Of a stretch of DNA of 64,000 bases, positions 21,601-34,989 are shown in pieces (within the stretch, counting starts at the first letter, position 1; the number at the start of each line of letters is the position of its first letter). The position numbers and the translations under genes were made by a program. The DNA is from Dasyornis broadbenti. Taxonomy: Eukaryota > Chordata > Aves > Passeriformes > Dasyornithidae. The notes beneath the pieces were generated by a model. That model did no database searches and was not told the DNA's origin. It saw nothing but the letters and a program-made list of their open reading frames with translations. Location: assembly GCA_013397935.1 (NCBI GenBank), contig VZRN01001308.1:567554-631553 (forward strand). Direction: 5' to 3'.

Positions 21601-24600
21601 TAAGAAAAAGGGCTTCACTTGCTACTGGCAATGATGTAAAATTGAATATTGAGAAATTAAAGCCTTGAGAAGGCAGCAGTGCTCCCCTGTGCAGTGATGG
21701 TGATAAGCTGGGATAAAAGTTGTGTGTGATCCTGTGTGCTGAACGTGGCAGAGGGAAGAACTCCGTGATTACCATGGGTAATTTGGGCATGAGAAGGTTT
21801 GCTTAAAGTCTCGGTCAGAGGTGGATGAGCTCCTGCGCTCTGGAAGCCTGTGATGTGGTTCAGTCACCACCCTCCTCTCAAACCAGCACCGGTACCATTG
21901 CACTGCACATCCATTATTCCTGAAAACTGGAATGCTGACCCTTGTCTTCCTTCTGTGCTGCTCCACCAAAGCTCCTCCAACGTCCTAGTCATTGGGTCAA
22001 GTGGGAGTGGTGCAAGCGCTGCTCGCCTCTGCGTCTTGCTTCCACTGTTGGAGTCTGGTCCTGCCGGGACAGGTAGGGCCGTGCATCTCTTGCCGGCGTC
22101 TCAGTGACTGGACATGGCCGTGTGAGCTCAGCCTGGTCTGGCAGTTAGCTGTGCCTGGCCCGTGGATATCCCAGGGGAGAGGGGTCGTGGTACTGTCCTG
22201 CCGTCACAGGAAGAAGCTGTTTCCTGCAGACCTCTGTGCTGCATCCTGATGCTGTGTGCTTTGCTCCAGTGTGACCCAGCGCACAGCCTCCAGCCTTTTT
22301 CTCTTCCCTGAATGCCAGACTCCTAAAGCCCCCCCTGGAGGTGCATAACTTTGAAAAGGAACTTAATCCTGCCGACTCCAGGTAAGCCTCTTCGCACTTT
22401 TTATGGATTTCTTACAGTCTGTTCACATGCTGGTTCAAAACCTTTGCCTTGATAAGATGCTTCAGGAGATCCTTTGAGGCAGCTTCTCCCCTGCGCCACA
22501 AAGAAAGGCAGAGAACAGAGGAGGCAGTGAGATTTAGAGTTTGATTTTTCCTGAAGTTAAGATGAAGTCGAGATACTGCAGATAGGGGCAGTTCTGAAGG
22601 CACACCTTGGCCACACATACCTGTGTTTCGTGATGAGTTGGTCAACTCACATTCTGCTGGAAAAGCAGTCCACCACCAGCATGAGGGAGATCATGGAGAG
22701 CAAGGCTCCGAGCTCTGCCCTGGGAGCGTCTTTTGGACTTGTGTAGTGTGTGGCTTGGTCACTCCAGCTGGGAGCCCAGGAAAGATTGCTTCACACGCTG
22801 AAGTCCTCATTTCTGGTCATATATGGGAATTGAGGCTGGCTAAGCCAACTCCCTAGGCAAATGTTTAGGGGTGAGATTCTTCTTTAAGCAGTGACTAAGA
22901 CGATTATTAGTGAATTCTGCACAGCTGACTCTGTGCCCTGTTTGGGACCAGCAGTCGTAGGCTGTGCCAACTGGAAAAGGTCAGCTGAAGCTTGGAGCTG
23001 CCAGGGCACACGGCGAGGTGTCTGGTTTGGAGCAAGGAAGAGCTACCCTCAGCTTCAGTAGAAGCAGATGGCTTAGCTCTGCAGCCTGAGCTCATCCACG
23101 AGCAGACACCTTTCATTTCCCGGTGTCAGTGTCTACTCTGGTTTAAGGCAGACACTGGCATGTACAGAAGCTTGTAAGCACACAGGTCTGCATCTCAAAA
23201 GGGCTTTTCTGCTTCCCTCTGGGAGCTGAGGAAGAGTCTTGTAAGGAAACTTGGTGATGTAAATCTAGTCTAAGGAGCTTGAGGATCGGCATAAGTGGCC
23301 AGTGTTCTGCTTGGGCTTTGTGGCAGCAGCCATCTGAGCTGATTTGCAAAGCACTTTCAAAGGCAAACAGTTCTCCTATTTACCTCCTCTCCTCAGTGGA
23401 GAGGAATTACCTGTGTCAGCAGAGCTGGGAAGTTATTTTTTAGTTCAGGCTTGGTGGGGAGGAGTATAAATTTGAACTCTTCTGGGTGTAACTAGTTAAA
23501 GATCCTTCTGGAGCAGAAACACAGCAAAACATTGCAGCTCCCCATCTGGGTGGTGATCCTGAATGGAAGGACAGCCCTTTGGGGAGAATGTTGCTGCATT
23601 AGGAGCTGATACTGCCAGGCATAATGCTCCAGGTTTTTATCTTCAGCTGGTCTCCTGGACTCAACAGGTTGCCAATGTACAGGCTGTTGGTGCAGGAAAA
23701 GAGGTCTTGCAGTGGCGTCTCATTCCATTTGTGGTTGGCAGGCTTTAGAGCAGTTCCCTTGCTTAGGAAAGTCACATGAGAAAAGCATTTCATGTCTTTT
23801 TAGATGTCTTTTAAAGTGGCTTAGTGGCTGAAAAGAAACCTGCGTCAGGTCACTCGCCTGCATGCTGCAGTTTGCCCAGAAGTGCTCAAGCGGACTATTA
23901 ATGTGGAATAGATCCAGTCGGAGACTTCTGCTGTAAGGGAATTGCTCTGCCTGCTACCAGGATGCAGCTGGCTGTGGGAGGTGACCATAGCTCTCAATAT
24001 GTGCTGCTTAGATGCTGCTTAGGACAATAGTGGGAAATGAATGGGAGATGTCCAGCTGAACCCAGTTTAATTTCTCTTTATCTTTGGAATTGTTTGGGTT
24101 TTCCTTGGTGTCTTTGTGCGGTGCTCTTGCCTGGCACAGTTTGTTGCAGGCTCCAAACTCAGTGCGCTCAGCTTCTCAGTTGGTTTAAGCTGGTGCTGCT
24201 GGTAGAAGAGGTCCTGCCTTTCCCTTGTGCTGGTACAAGGGAAAGGAGAAGTGGTCCTGCAGACCCCACATCCAGCCCGGAAGCTGAGCCAGATGGAAAC
24301 TGGCCTCTTGTTTGTCTCTTGTTGCATTCCTTTAATGTGTGTCAGTTCCCACATCCACTTCCCTGTGCACTGTAACTCTTTTACCAGCACAAAGGGAAGA
24401 GAGGAGTGGGATGGGTTAGGTGGAAATGCTTCCTTGGGAAGTTACAGCATCTTAAAATGATGAGGCTGCCTGTAATGCTGCTGTGGCTCTTCAGGTACAG
24501 GCACATATCTGGCCTGTGAGGAAGAGGCAGGGAGAAAGCTCAGCCGTTCCTTTCTCTACAGATATTCCAAGTTTTTGCCAATGTGGGATGATGAATACAG

Positions 24601-27600
24601 CTTGCAGGTCCCATGTTGAGTGATCCTTGAGATCTTTGTGGGCCACTGAATGGAGGAAAAGTTCACTGATGTAGGAAGGAAGCATGATGCACAGCACTGA
24701 GGGGTGGAAGTATGAGCTGACATCCTGGGTTTGCCCGTGAGGTGAGGTTATTGATGTGTCAGATGTTTGGTGGCTGGGCTGTCATACCACTGCCTACCAG
24801 AAGAAAATTGTTTTCCAGGAGTCTTGCCCTTTCAGAGTAAGCTGAAAGAATGGGAAGCAATGGCAAGTGAGAAGAGCAGGGGACTTGAGAGAAGCCCCCT
24901 CTAAAAGCAGCAGTGTTTATGCAACAGCTAACACCAAATATTCATGCAAATAAGACAAGCTGTGATTTTTACCTTGAAGCATCTGGTGAGGTGACCATTC
25001 AGTGACAGTGTGTGGGCAGGTGGGACTAGAGGGCTGGAAAGCTGCAGATCACTCTCCTTGTTCTCTGAAACAATTTTGACCATAAATGATGAAAGTCTGT
25101 GTATAACAAGAGGAGGAGGCAGCCAGACAATGTAAAACCTGGGGAAGGTGTCTGGTTTTCCTTATTTACTTGCTAGAGTGCTTAATAATAGAAAGAAGTA
25201 ACTCAGGGGAGACTCTTGCTTTTTCATCTCTTGAAGCCTTTGACTCAAGGTGCAAGATAGACTTTAATCAAGAGGTAGAAACTTCAAGGACCTGTGATCA
25301 GGTGTCGCTAGATGCTGGTGTTCAATATGATGTGGGCATGGTTAAGGACATAATCTAAAATATAAATGTTGAGCTTTTCGGTGTGACCAGCTAAACTAAA
25401 TGAGTATTTAGCAAGTAAATTTGTTTTTTCTTGTCCCTGTCACTTAAAATGAGGGTGGCTATGCTAAGAGCTCTCCCAAGATGTCTCTGCATCTCACCCA
25501 AAACCCCAAATTGCTGCTTAATTTATGCCTCCTTGATTTGAGTCCAGGTTTGTGGAGATGAATTTTAACGGTGACCCCGGAGCCGCACCATGGTAGTTGG
25601 TGGTGGGTGTGGCTGGTGAAGGTGCTCCCTGGGGTTCCCACAAAACCAGTGCCTTGCCTTGTGTTGTGTGGGCTGGGTTGAAGGCTGGGTGTGTGCTCCT
25701 GGACTGAGGCAGATGGACAGCTGCATGTGCCCCTGGCAGGACTGCCTTGTAGGGAGATGTGCTGGCTGTTTCTGGGAAGGCTCCTGGGGCTGGTGGCTCC
25801 TGCGAGCCTGGCTCACGGGGCTGGGGACGTGGACGGCTGGCCTTTCCCCTGGGTGTCTTTTAGTGCCTGTATAAATACCAGCAGGCTTCAGATGCATTGC
25901 AGATTCTGGCCCCTTTTTTAAGCCCAAGTCATAAATAGGTTGGTGCTTGCTTGTGGGTCCGGCGGAGCTGTCATTAGAAATGATGTAATGATTAAACTCA
26001 GCATCGTGTCGGCTTTCCTGCTGTGCTACCCTCCCAGGTCTTGTTTTTCTGTTCTCTTCAGGAGCATCACAGGTGCCAGGTGAGATACATTTAGGCCCTG
26101 GAAAAAAAGTTAATTTAGCAGAACTCGCTATGAAGTGGTGTTTCTTACGGTGAGACAGACCAGCCACAGTCTGTCTTCTCCTTTTGATGCAGACACTGAT
26201 TGTGCTTGCTCTGCTTCCCAGGGAGCCCGTCCCGGCTGTAGCACAGCTCTGCACTAGATTTTATAGTTAGTGCTCTTTGGAATAAGTGTCATTTAAAAAG
26301 TATCCAGCCAAGAAAGAGCACAAGATGTAATTCCAGTGACGTTTGTGGATTTTTTTGTTTGGATTTTTCTTCTCCAGAAGGACAGTGGTTTCTGTTAAAG
26401 GGAGTTGGCAGCGCCTGGCCTTTAGCCCTGGGCGGGAGATGAGCTTTGAGGGTTCATCCCTTTGCTGTGGGGCCGAGGCAGTTTTCTGAACTCCTCAAAC
26501 AGTGCGAAGCTCAAATCAAGCCATTCCTTGCACATCTGATATTTTTGTAGTTAACCTGTGAAGCTTTTGTGTACGAAGCAGAGGTCCTGGGAAGGTATGA
26601 GAAACAAGCTATTTTTACTCCATCACAAATAGGGCTTGGCATGTTTATTTTAGACTCCGGAGCTGCTCAGGCCACTGTGGGGTTTTTGATAGTCTTCTAC
26701 TGTTACTGTCAGATTAAAAAATCAGCTTGAACTCTGGAAATCACAGGAAAACAGGCTGCCCCGGTATACTTGGCTCCAGTGAGGCTCTGAGGAAGCTGCA
26801 GGGAGGAGTTGCCTGTGTCACACAGTGTCCCGCTCTCGGGGTCTCCTACATATCAGAGCAGTCTTTTCTGAGCCGCCAGCTGTCCGTGGACTACATGCCC
26901 TTCTGTTGCATCAACTGCCCTGCAGAGGAACAGTTCCCTTGCAGGGTGTCCTAACTGCATCTGTAAAAAGTCCACAGCTGAATAACTTAAGGAGCTCTGG
27001 GGGCAAGAGCAGAGCTGGGCCATGAGGTGAGCAATACTGCAGCAGGTCATTTGTGCCTCCTGCTACACAGAAGGTTTGAGTTGCCAGGTCGCCAGCATAG
27101 CTTTGAATAATTTTTTTTTTTTGCTGCAGACAAGTTCAGCAGGCAGCAGGAGGTGAAATTAATGAGATCGGCTCGTTTTCCTCCTGCCACCAGAGTCTGA
27201 AAAGGGAAGGATTTAGGTCAGTCCTGCTCAAAGAGTGGGAGGGTGCATGGAGGGCTCCATCCCTGTCCCTGCATGGCCAGCTCTGCTCTTGCTGACGTGG
27301 TGTGGTTGAGGAGTGTCCCCTTAATTGCAGGTGTGCTTTACACACACTCTTCCAACTTCTAAGCTCTTAATCCCAGTTTATTATTAGAAGTAATTAAAAG
27401 TGTGGCCAGTGCTGTGTTCACACCATGGTGGTGGTGCACACGGTGTCCAGTGGTGGCTGAGTTGTGCCAACGTGTAACACAAGCAGCCCAGATTGTCTCT
27501 GCCCACACAGGCTTAACCTCACCACCAAAGGTGCCTGGTCAACAGCCAGCCCTGACCTCTGGGCTGGGGGATCCTGCTGAGCCCTGGGCTGATCCAGCCC

Positions 27601-30600
27601 CTTTGGGCTGCAGGCTGGAGCCACAGCTGATCCAAGAGGCTGCAATGGTTATTGTGAAGCAACACTCCACCAAGAAGCCAGTTGAGTTATTGACTGTTTA
27701 ATTGATTTGCTAATAAACAGCACTGGTACTAATTTCCAGTTAGAGCATTTTTCACACATGGGATTCTAAAGCTCATAATTGTTACTGCTAAATCTGACAA
27801 ATGGCACCACTTGTGAATGGCAGGTCTGTCATCCTTCCTTCCCATGGCACTCTGTGCTAGTGTGTTAGTCCACCCCAGTACAGGAAGGTTGACCCTCCTT
27901 TATTTTCTATGTTACACCTTGTTCTCCATTTTTTCCCTATTTCAGGACTCATCTCTTCATTTCCCTTGTCCCTCCCTTTCCCTGCCCAGACTCCCAAGTG
28001 ACAGCCCTTTATTACTTTCTGCTCATCGCTTTAAATTCTGCTGCATCCATACCCAAACCTGGTATTTGTGCTACATAGGAAGTTTCATATCTCAGCCTTA
28101 CCTGACTTGATGTCACCTCGGTGGCCTCACAAGTCCCCACACCCCAAAGCTCTCCTACAATTACGTGGTATGTGTTGGCTACCCTACACCAAAGACAAAA
28201 ATCCGTAACACAAATCACTGCACTTCAGCCTCAGTTCCTCTCCCCATGTCCAGTTAAGCAGTTTCTTAGGTCCAATCTGCATGCCAGTGCAGGAAATTAA
28301 CATTTTTCAGTTTTTAGGTTTACCCAGCATCCTTACCCTGGAGCTGTTGGAACTGTTGCCATGGCTCCCTGTGGAGGTCCCAGCTAGCCATGGCCAGCAG
28401 TTCTTCACCAGGACCTCCTGCTCCCAGCTGTTCCTGAAGAATTTACAACCTAGGCTGTAAGGATGGAAAAGGAGATAGAGGGGTCATGTAGCCCTGTTCC
28501 TGCTGAGCAGTCATGGAGCTCCTCTGAGCTGATTTAGCTGATAGTGGTGAGGAACACTGGCAGGCATTTACCTCCCCCAGGTACCTGGCCTGGCAGACAT
28601 GTGTTCTCCCCAGTTCCTCACAGCACTGATGGAGGTTACTGCAATACCCCGGGGCTGTTTTTCCCCTCTCAGTTTCAAGAGCTTGATGAGCAGGAGGGGG
28701 TTGTGGTGAGGATTGGGCTTTCAGCTGGGTTATCTGTTTGGTTGACTTGAGTCTGGCTTTCAAAAATAGGTAAGGCTGCCAGGCTCGGAGTGTCTGGTCT
28801 GTTCTCCAAACAAAACACAAGCTTGGCCACAGCACTGTGTGTTTTGGATCAAGCAGGCCTGAATTTATTTGTCAATATTAATATTTGTGTACTGTAAAGT
28901 GTCAGTGGAAGTCTGTGCTCTGAAGGTTAAGCTGTGTTTTGTTGGTGTCCGGTGCTCAAGGACCTGTATCCATAATGGGATGGGAGCTGGGGAGCAGGAT
29001 CTGCCCTTAGCCATATCCTGCTGTTTGCTGATGCTTTGCACCTTCCAAAAGCACAGCTGCTGTGTCTGGGTTTTCCCTTCTGCAAGAGGGTTCAATATCT
29101 CTGTGAATGCAGTGTGTTTGGGTTGAAGTGCATGGGTTGAGGTCTGTGTGTGGACAGGACACCCAGCTTAGGACAGAGGATGATCCATTTTCCCTGTGCA
29201 TGTTTCTTTGCCATGTCTTTAGAAGAGCAGGGCCTTTGGGGAGCTTTGGCATGTCTGCAGTGTAGTTGGCTTGTTACGTGCAGTACTTGTGTCCTGGCAG
29301 CCCTGTGCACTGCTCAAACGGAGCTCCCAGAAATTGCTGCCAGTGGAACGTACTGTGGCTTTGTCAATGACAAAAATACCTAGTTCTTGAGAGAGTTACT
29401 TTGCATACACAGTTACTGGTGTATTTTATTTTGCTTATTCGCCTGTAAAAAAGAGGGGGAAAGAGGTAGATTTGAAAACAAACCCATTGTTGTTGGTTTG
29501 CTAATAAAGTTGTTTTAATCCACAGGACTTGATGTATTGGTAGAGACCTGATGTTATAATACAGAAAAAATGTGTTTGTAGAAAAGTATCTGAAAAAAAC
29601 CCCAACAGTGATTCTATGCCATACTCTAGGTAGTGCAGCACAGTTTTAAAAAATCAGCAGCAATTTTGGCTGGTAGCCTGCAGATCTAAAATGTGTGGTG
29701 TTGCACTGCACTTGACTAATATAATAAATTTTGAAACAAAGTGATTTAAAATATTTATTTTTAGAAAATATTCTCAGGGGCTGGAATGCAACTACACTAA
29801 TGCTTAAAATATTCCTGGAAGAATTGTATGGCTGGTCAGTGTTTGTTTTCCAAACTCTGTTTTCATCTCTTCCAAGCGTTTCCATAGGTGTTTTGGACAG
29901 CTTTTCCCTGGCATGTTGCAGCCCTGAGCTGCTGCCAGCAGAGTGGGAGAGCCAGTGTGACAGAAGGGTTCTGTGCCGAGCCCCCCACCACGGGAAACTT
30001 GCTGCTCTTGCCTAACAATCCCAGAGCAGGATGCTGAGGGGGCTGCGCTCTCCTTCCCCACCTGGCGTGGGTCCCTTTCCCCGGGACAGGTGCAGCTGTG
30101 CGCTTAACCTTTGTTGCCAGAGGAATTCAGCGCTGCTGCCAAATGCCTCATGCTTCCTTTCCTGGGATGATCCAGCCTGTCCCGTGCTGAAACGGCTCTT
30201 CCCAGGGTTCTCAGTGCCATGGCCTCTCCTCCCATGGCGCAGGGTGACCACACACGCTTGTCCTCCTCATGCGCTCTTGAGCAATTTGCTTTATTTCTTT
30301 TTATTTCCCATGTTTGCTGCACTGGCTTCATCTTGGCTTTTCCCATCCTCCTGAATTCCTCAAAACTGGGAATATGACAGGTGCATTTTTTCAACAGAAT
30401 AGTCCTAAGGGCAACTCTTAAATAATCCTCTAGAGGAAGAGAAAACCAGAAGGGTTGGGGGCGAGTGCCTATAACCACCTTGCCGCTTGCAGCCTCGAGA
30501 GCTGGCAGGAGTTGAAATCGATGTATGTGTCGCTCCCGCAGAATAAACAGCCTTGCAAGGACTTTGGCAAGCGGAGCCGGAGCCGTCTTTCCAAGGCCAT

Positions 30601-30953
30601 GGTATAGTTTGTTTTCTGGGACAAAGACTACTTAGACATCTGGATTGCATTGGGGATTTTAGGGGAAAGATAAATTATTAGTTTGCTCAGAATGGAGAAT
30701 GACTCTGATTGCTTTGCGAGCGTGCTTTTGCCAGCTCACTGCTGCCCGGGCTCAATCCACGTTCTCGTGCTTCAGAAAGAGAAACAGCAACTGTGGAGGC
30801 TGTTGGCCGTGTCCTGGGAACGGGGGGCTGAGCAGACCTTTCCCGACCTTCTGGTGCGCTGAGAAAACATGCTCATTTTATGGGCAGTTAATTTATAGAA
30901 AGTTCCTGTTTAAATTTCCTCCAAGGGCCGTAAAACCAGAGGACAGCTGCACG

Positions 30954-30969
30954 CATTAGCCGGCTAATG
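30954..30969. other. 16-bp perfect palindrome with inverted ATTA/TAAT cores
   Basis: CATTAGCCGGCTAATG is its own reverse complement. It holds two oppositely oriented TAAT homeodomain core sites around a CCGG centre. It stands in noncoding DNA of the presumed first DAG1 intron. A regulatory role is only a possibility. Confidence 0.5.
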
Positions 30970-33900
30970 AAACGCTGCTCACCCCTGGCTTGCCCTCCCC
31001 TTCCCCTCACTACTGCTAACTTCGGGCTCCTTCATATGAGAAAGTGTGGGAGCTTTGGGAAATACCCTCATAAACTGTCTGGGAAGCTGTTCTGCAGAGA
31101 GGTGCCTGGTGCTCCCAGGGTCTGGGGTGTCCTTTCTGAGCCATAGCTCTCAGGGCTGGGCTCTTCCCCAGGAGAGTCCAGGATCAGTCAGATTTTGTAT
31201 CGCATTCTCTGTGATTTATAAAGGCTCTGCTGTGCTGTCTGCCCTAAGGAGTGGTGCTGCCTGCCATGGAAATATCCACCCTGGGCTGAAATAAAAACTT
31301 TATTCACATTTTACTCCTCTTCCAGGTGTGGGGAAAGCTGTGATTGTTTCCTGCTGCCTCCTCCCTCCTTCCCAAAAGACTGCAAATAAGTAGAACCTCA
31401 TAGATTTGTTTGCAGTTTTTCGGTGAAAGGAAATCACTTTAGATGGGTGCTGGGGCACCCGAGCTCCAGAAACCCGACTTTGCCTCGGCTCCTTGTAGCA
31501 ACCAGCCTGATAGGATTTCAGTATGGGTATGTGCTCTAATAAACTTGATCCTAATAGCTAATTTTGATCTAGTTTGACAGAGAGGTTGGGAACTTAGACA
31601 CTGAGTCTCTTGAGAGCTCCTCAGAGCTGCTTTTTCCTGTTCTGACAACAAGCAGGCTCATGTTCCACCCTCTGCTATAATTGTACCAGTTTATTTTTCA
31701 TCACCATCTCACCGTGTTAAAACTAATGATGAAAAGGAGAAACTTCTAGCCCATGTCCAGGACTGAAAACCAAAACAAACTTCCTGCTCTCTCAACAGTA
31801 TCTGCTGCTGCTCCAAACAGCTGTCCTGCCTTCTCTCCCCGCTGCCTGTGCTTGTCAGCTGCAGGGAAGGCGGCAAAGCTATCTGCCTTTTGGAGAAGCT
31901 GGTGTGTTTTCACCCTTATCTCCCTTGTGTTCTAGGGAGTGGTTGACCAGTGAAGAAAATTACTTTGGCTGTGTGGCTGGAGGCTGCAGAGACTTTTTTG
32001 GAGCCCTCTGCTTTATCTGCCAGGTATTTAATAGAGGTATGATGGCAGGAAAGAGCAAAGGTGAGCACGTAACACCCATTACAAGTTTCTTAACCCGCGA
32101 GGGCTCCTGCAGCAGATTGCCCAACATGATGCAAGAAAACTGGCCTGTTGTCTCTAAATTTTGTTTAAGCTGGGGCCTGTTTCCCTTGCTTTAGATCTCC
32201 TCTGCAGCAGTTGGGGAAAAAATGCTGCAGAAAGAAATGCCAGGAATGTGAACAGCAGGTGGGGACTGGCAGATGTACTTATCAATCACGACAGGCTGAT
32301 GAGTGGTTTATTCCTCTAAAGAGCTACTGTTTGCCTCCAGCTTGGTTTACTCCTGTCCTCTCCAACTCCCTCCAGCCTCTACCAAGGTTCAAGTTAAGAG
32401 CAGGGTAGATTTCCCAGTTTTCTGGAGCGTGCCATGCTCTGTTCAGGTCTCCCTGCTCCAGAAAGCCAGAAAAAGGGGAGGGTAGGGGCAGACCCTGTAA
32501 ATCACACTGGAAGAGTTGCAGCAGCACACTTCATCAATAACATACCACATCTCAGGGATGGGATTTGGGAAATCTTGCTTCCATGGTGCCCAAGCAGAAG
32601 ACAGGCTCGATTAGTTAATTGAATTTGCTGCACTGTTGCTTTTCAAAACATGACTTCATATCTCAGAGGAGTCTGGAGTTATTTCAGTGGACAAAACCGT
32701 ATTTTAAGGTGGTGTTTGCATTTTTGAGTGAGATTGTGGATAGCAGATCTGCATCTGTGAAAAGGGGAGCAGGATCCCTCTAGTCATCGGGGGTTCAGAG
32801 AGATTGAGCCATGGTTTGCTGTGGCTGCTCCTGATGTTTTGAGCACCTTTCATTTCATATGGAAATGCATCTTTGTAGCAGGGCAACCCTATTTACATGA
32901 AATAACAGGCTGAATGGCGAAAGGCCTTTATCTGTTGATCTCTAAGCAGCTTTCCTGGGAGTGTTGGCAGTGTGTGTTACAAGCAGAGCAAACCTGTCCT
33001 CACAAACGACATTATGGATGCTTTTCCCTCCGAGCTTTCATTCTGGCTGCTGTGCTTGTGTCAGAATATGTGTGTTATCCCAGTGCTTCGGATGCACTCA
33101 GTTTCTGTGCACTGGTCCTTGCAAAGCCCAGGATAAGCCATAGGCTTGCAGGTGATGTGATTAGACCTCTCCTTCAATGGCTTACAGGTATTTTCTGTGG
33201 CTACTTCAGCTGGTGTGGATCTTGCTGCTGTCTGCAGTGCTCCAGGCACACAGCTCCAGTTCGCAGTGATTTGCCTTTGTAGGGACATTGCTGATGTAGA
33301 TAGTTGATATCTTTAAGAAAAATGAAGGCACATCTGCCCCAAGCCTTCTTATCAGTTTTTCTTCAGATTGTTTCTTGGTTTTGTGAAAGAGCAGTGGAAG
33401 AAAGAAATAGCTTTCCCAAGGATATAAGCACAGTGAGAATAAGGGAGCAGGCCAGACTATGGCACAGAATAAAGATCTCAGAAACAACCCTTTATCCAGC
33501 AGCAAAATGCTCTTTTCTAACTCTGCTCACAGGGCAACCCCTTGGGTAAAGGGGGCTTGTGTTGGGAGGTGCTGCCTTCAGGTTTTACAGCAGTTTAGCA
33601 TTAGTTGAAGCAGTAATTCCAATCACAGTGCCATTCCCATTGCTACCTGACTGCATCCTGCCTGGAGCACCTTGCCCTCGGCCTATGGACTCTGGCATCC
33701 GGCCTGCTCACACTGCCCTGTGCAACTGTAGTCCTGCCCAGCTCCCAACGGGAAGTGGGTCAGCTGGTGAGCAATGTTCCCATGGAGCTGCCTCCAAGGG
33801 GAGTTACCGAGCGGAGGCTGTGCCGGAGCAGGGCATAGCGGCAGGAACCAGGGAGCACGCACGTCCAGATGCCGTGAGCCCCACAGCACATTCCCGAGGA

Positions 33901-34956
33901 GCTGCCTCCCACTTGCAGACATTTGGCCAGAGCTCCTGCATGCAGGATTTTCCCAAATCAGCTCCCATTTGGAGTGGATTCAGGCTCACGCTCTGGGTGT
34001 GGGGTGGCCTGCTTTAGCTGCTGGGGCAGTTTTGCCTCCGCAGGGCTGCGTGGAGCAGCGGTGTCTGGGTGACACCGGTCACACTACCTGCCACAGAGGC
34101 TGTCTGGAGTCGAGTTTAACTCTTGAACTTAACTGCTCACACTGGAATTTCCCATGCCAAATTTCCATGCTGTGTCCCTGCCTCAGGCTTTGTTTCAGCT
34201 TTTCAGCAGAAGCAGTTCAGCCATTTCCAAGAGTTAAACGATTTTTTTAAAAAAGTTTTATTTTGTCAGTATTTAAAAACCAAACAGCCCCTAACTACTT
34301 GCATTGAGAGGTGCTTGGGCTGGCACAATGGCTGCCTGGAAGGTTGGCTGCCCCGGGCTCTGATTGCAATGGATGTGCCATCTCCCCTCCCAGCAAAATG
34401 CCCTGTATCTTATGGATTTTATCAGGTTACAGGCGTGGGCAAGGCTCCCAGTTCACCAGTGCTTTGTAGACTGGTTTTCATAAATCCTGTCCATCCAGGA
34501 CCTCCTCCAGCCCGGGGCTAGAGGGGCTGAATTATTGCTGGGAGCAGAAGGGAGGTGCTGCCACTGCCACCATCCCAGCGCTGGGAGCAGGACCCAGTCT
34601 CTCCTGGGCTGCTTGCTGACAGTCATGGACGGGTGATGGGTGATGTCTCAAAGGCAGAGAGAAGCTGGAGTAGGGGTGGAGAACAGCAGTAAACTGGTAC
34701 TTGCTGGAACCAGGTCACAGATAACCTTAATTCTCAGGTATTCTGACTTTTTAACTCATTATTGGCAGCCTTGAGGTTTTAGGTGTTGCCTATGTTACCT
34801 AGAGCAGCATCATGCTCTTTTGGGATAGATGGGGCTTAGTCTCAGCCTACAGCAGTGAGTGATGTTCCTGACTGGCATAAGGTCTTGAGGAATAAATGAG
34901 AGGCAGTCTGACTGCTGCTACCTGCAGTAGGAGGCATCGTCGTTACCTCTGAAAGC

Positions 34957-34989
34957 CTTTTTTTCTTTTTTTTCTTTTTTTTTTTTTCC
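34957..34989. repeat. Poly-T / pyrimidine run
   Basis: An almost pure T run with three interrupting C residues, followed by cctg. It may be a decayed retroelement tail in reverse orientation, but no element body is identifiable beside it. Confidence 0.85.

Noticed and set aside
25565..26254. 229-codon open frame on -
   Set aside because: Low-complexity His/Gln/Pro-rich translation without homology I can name, in presumed intron; no promoter, splice or poly(A) context.
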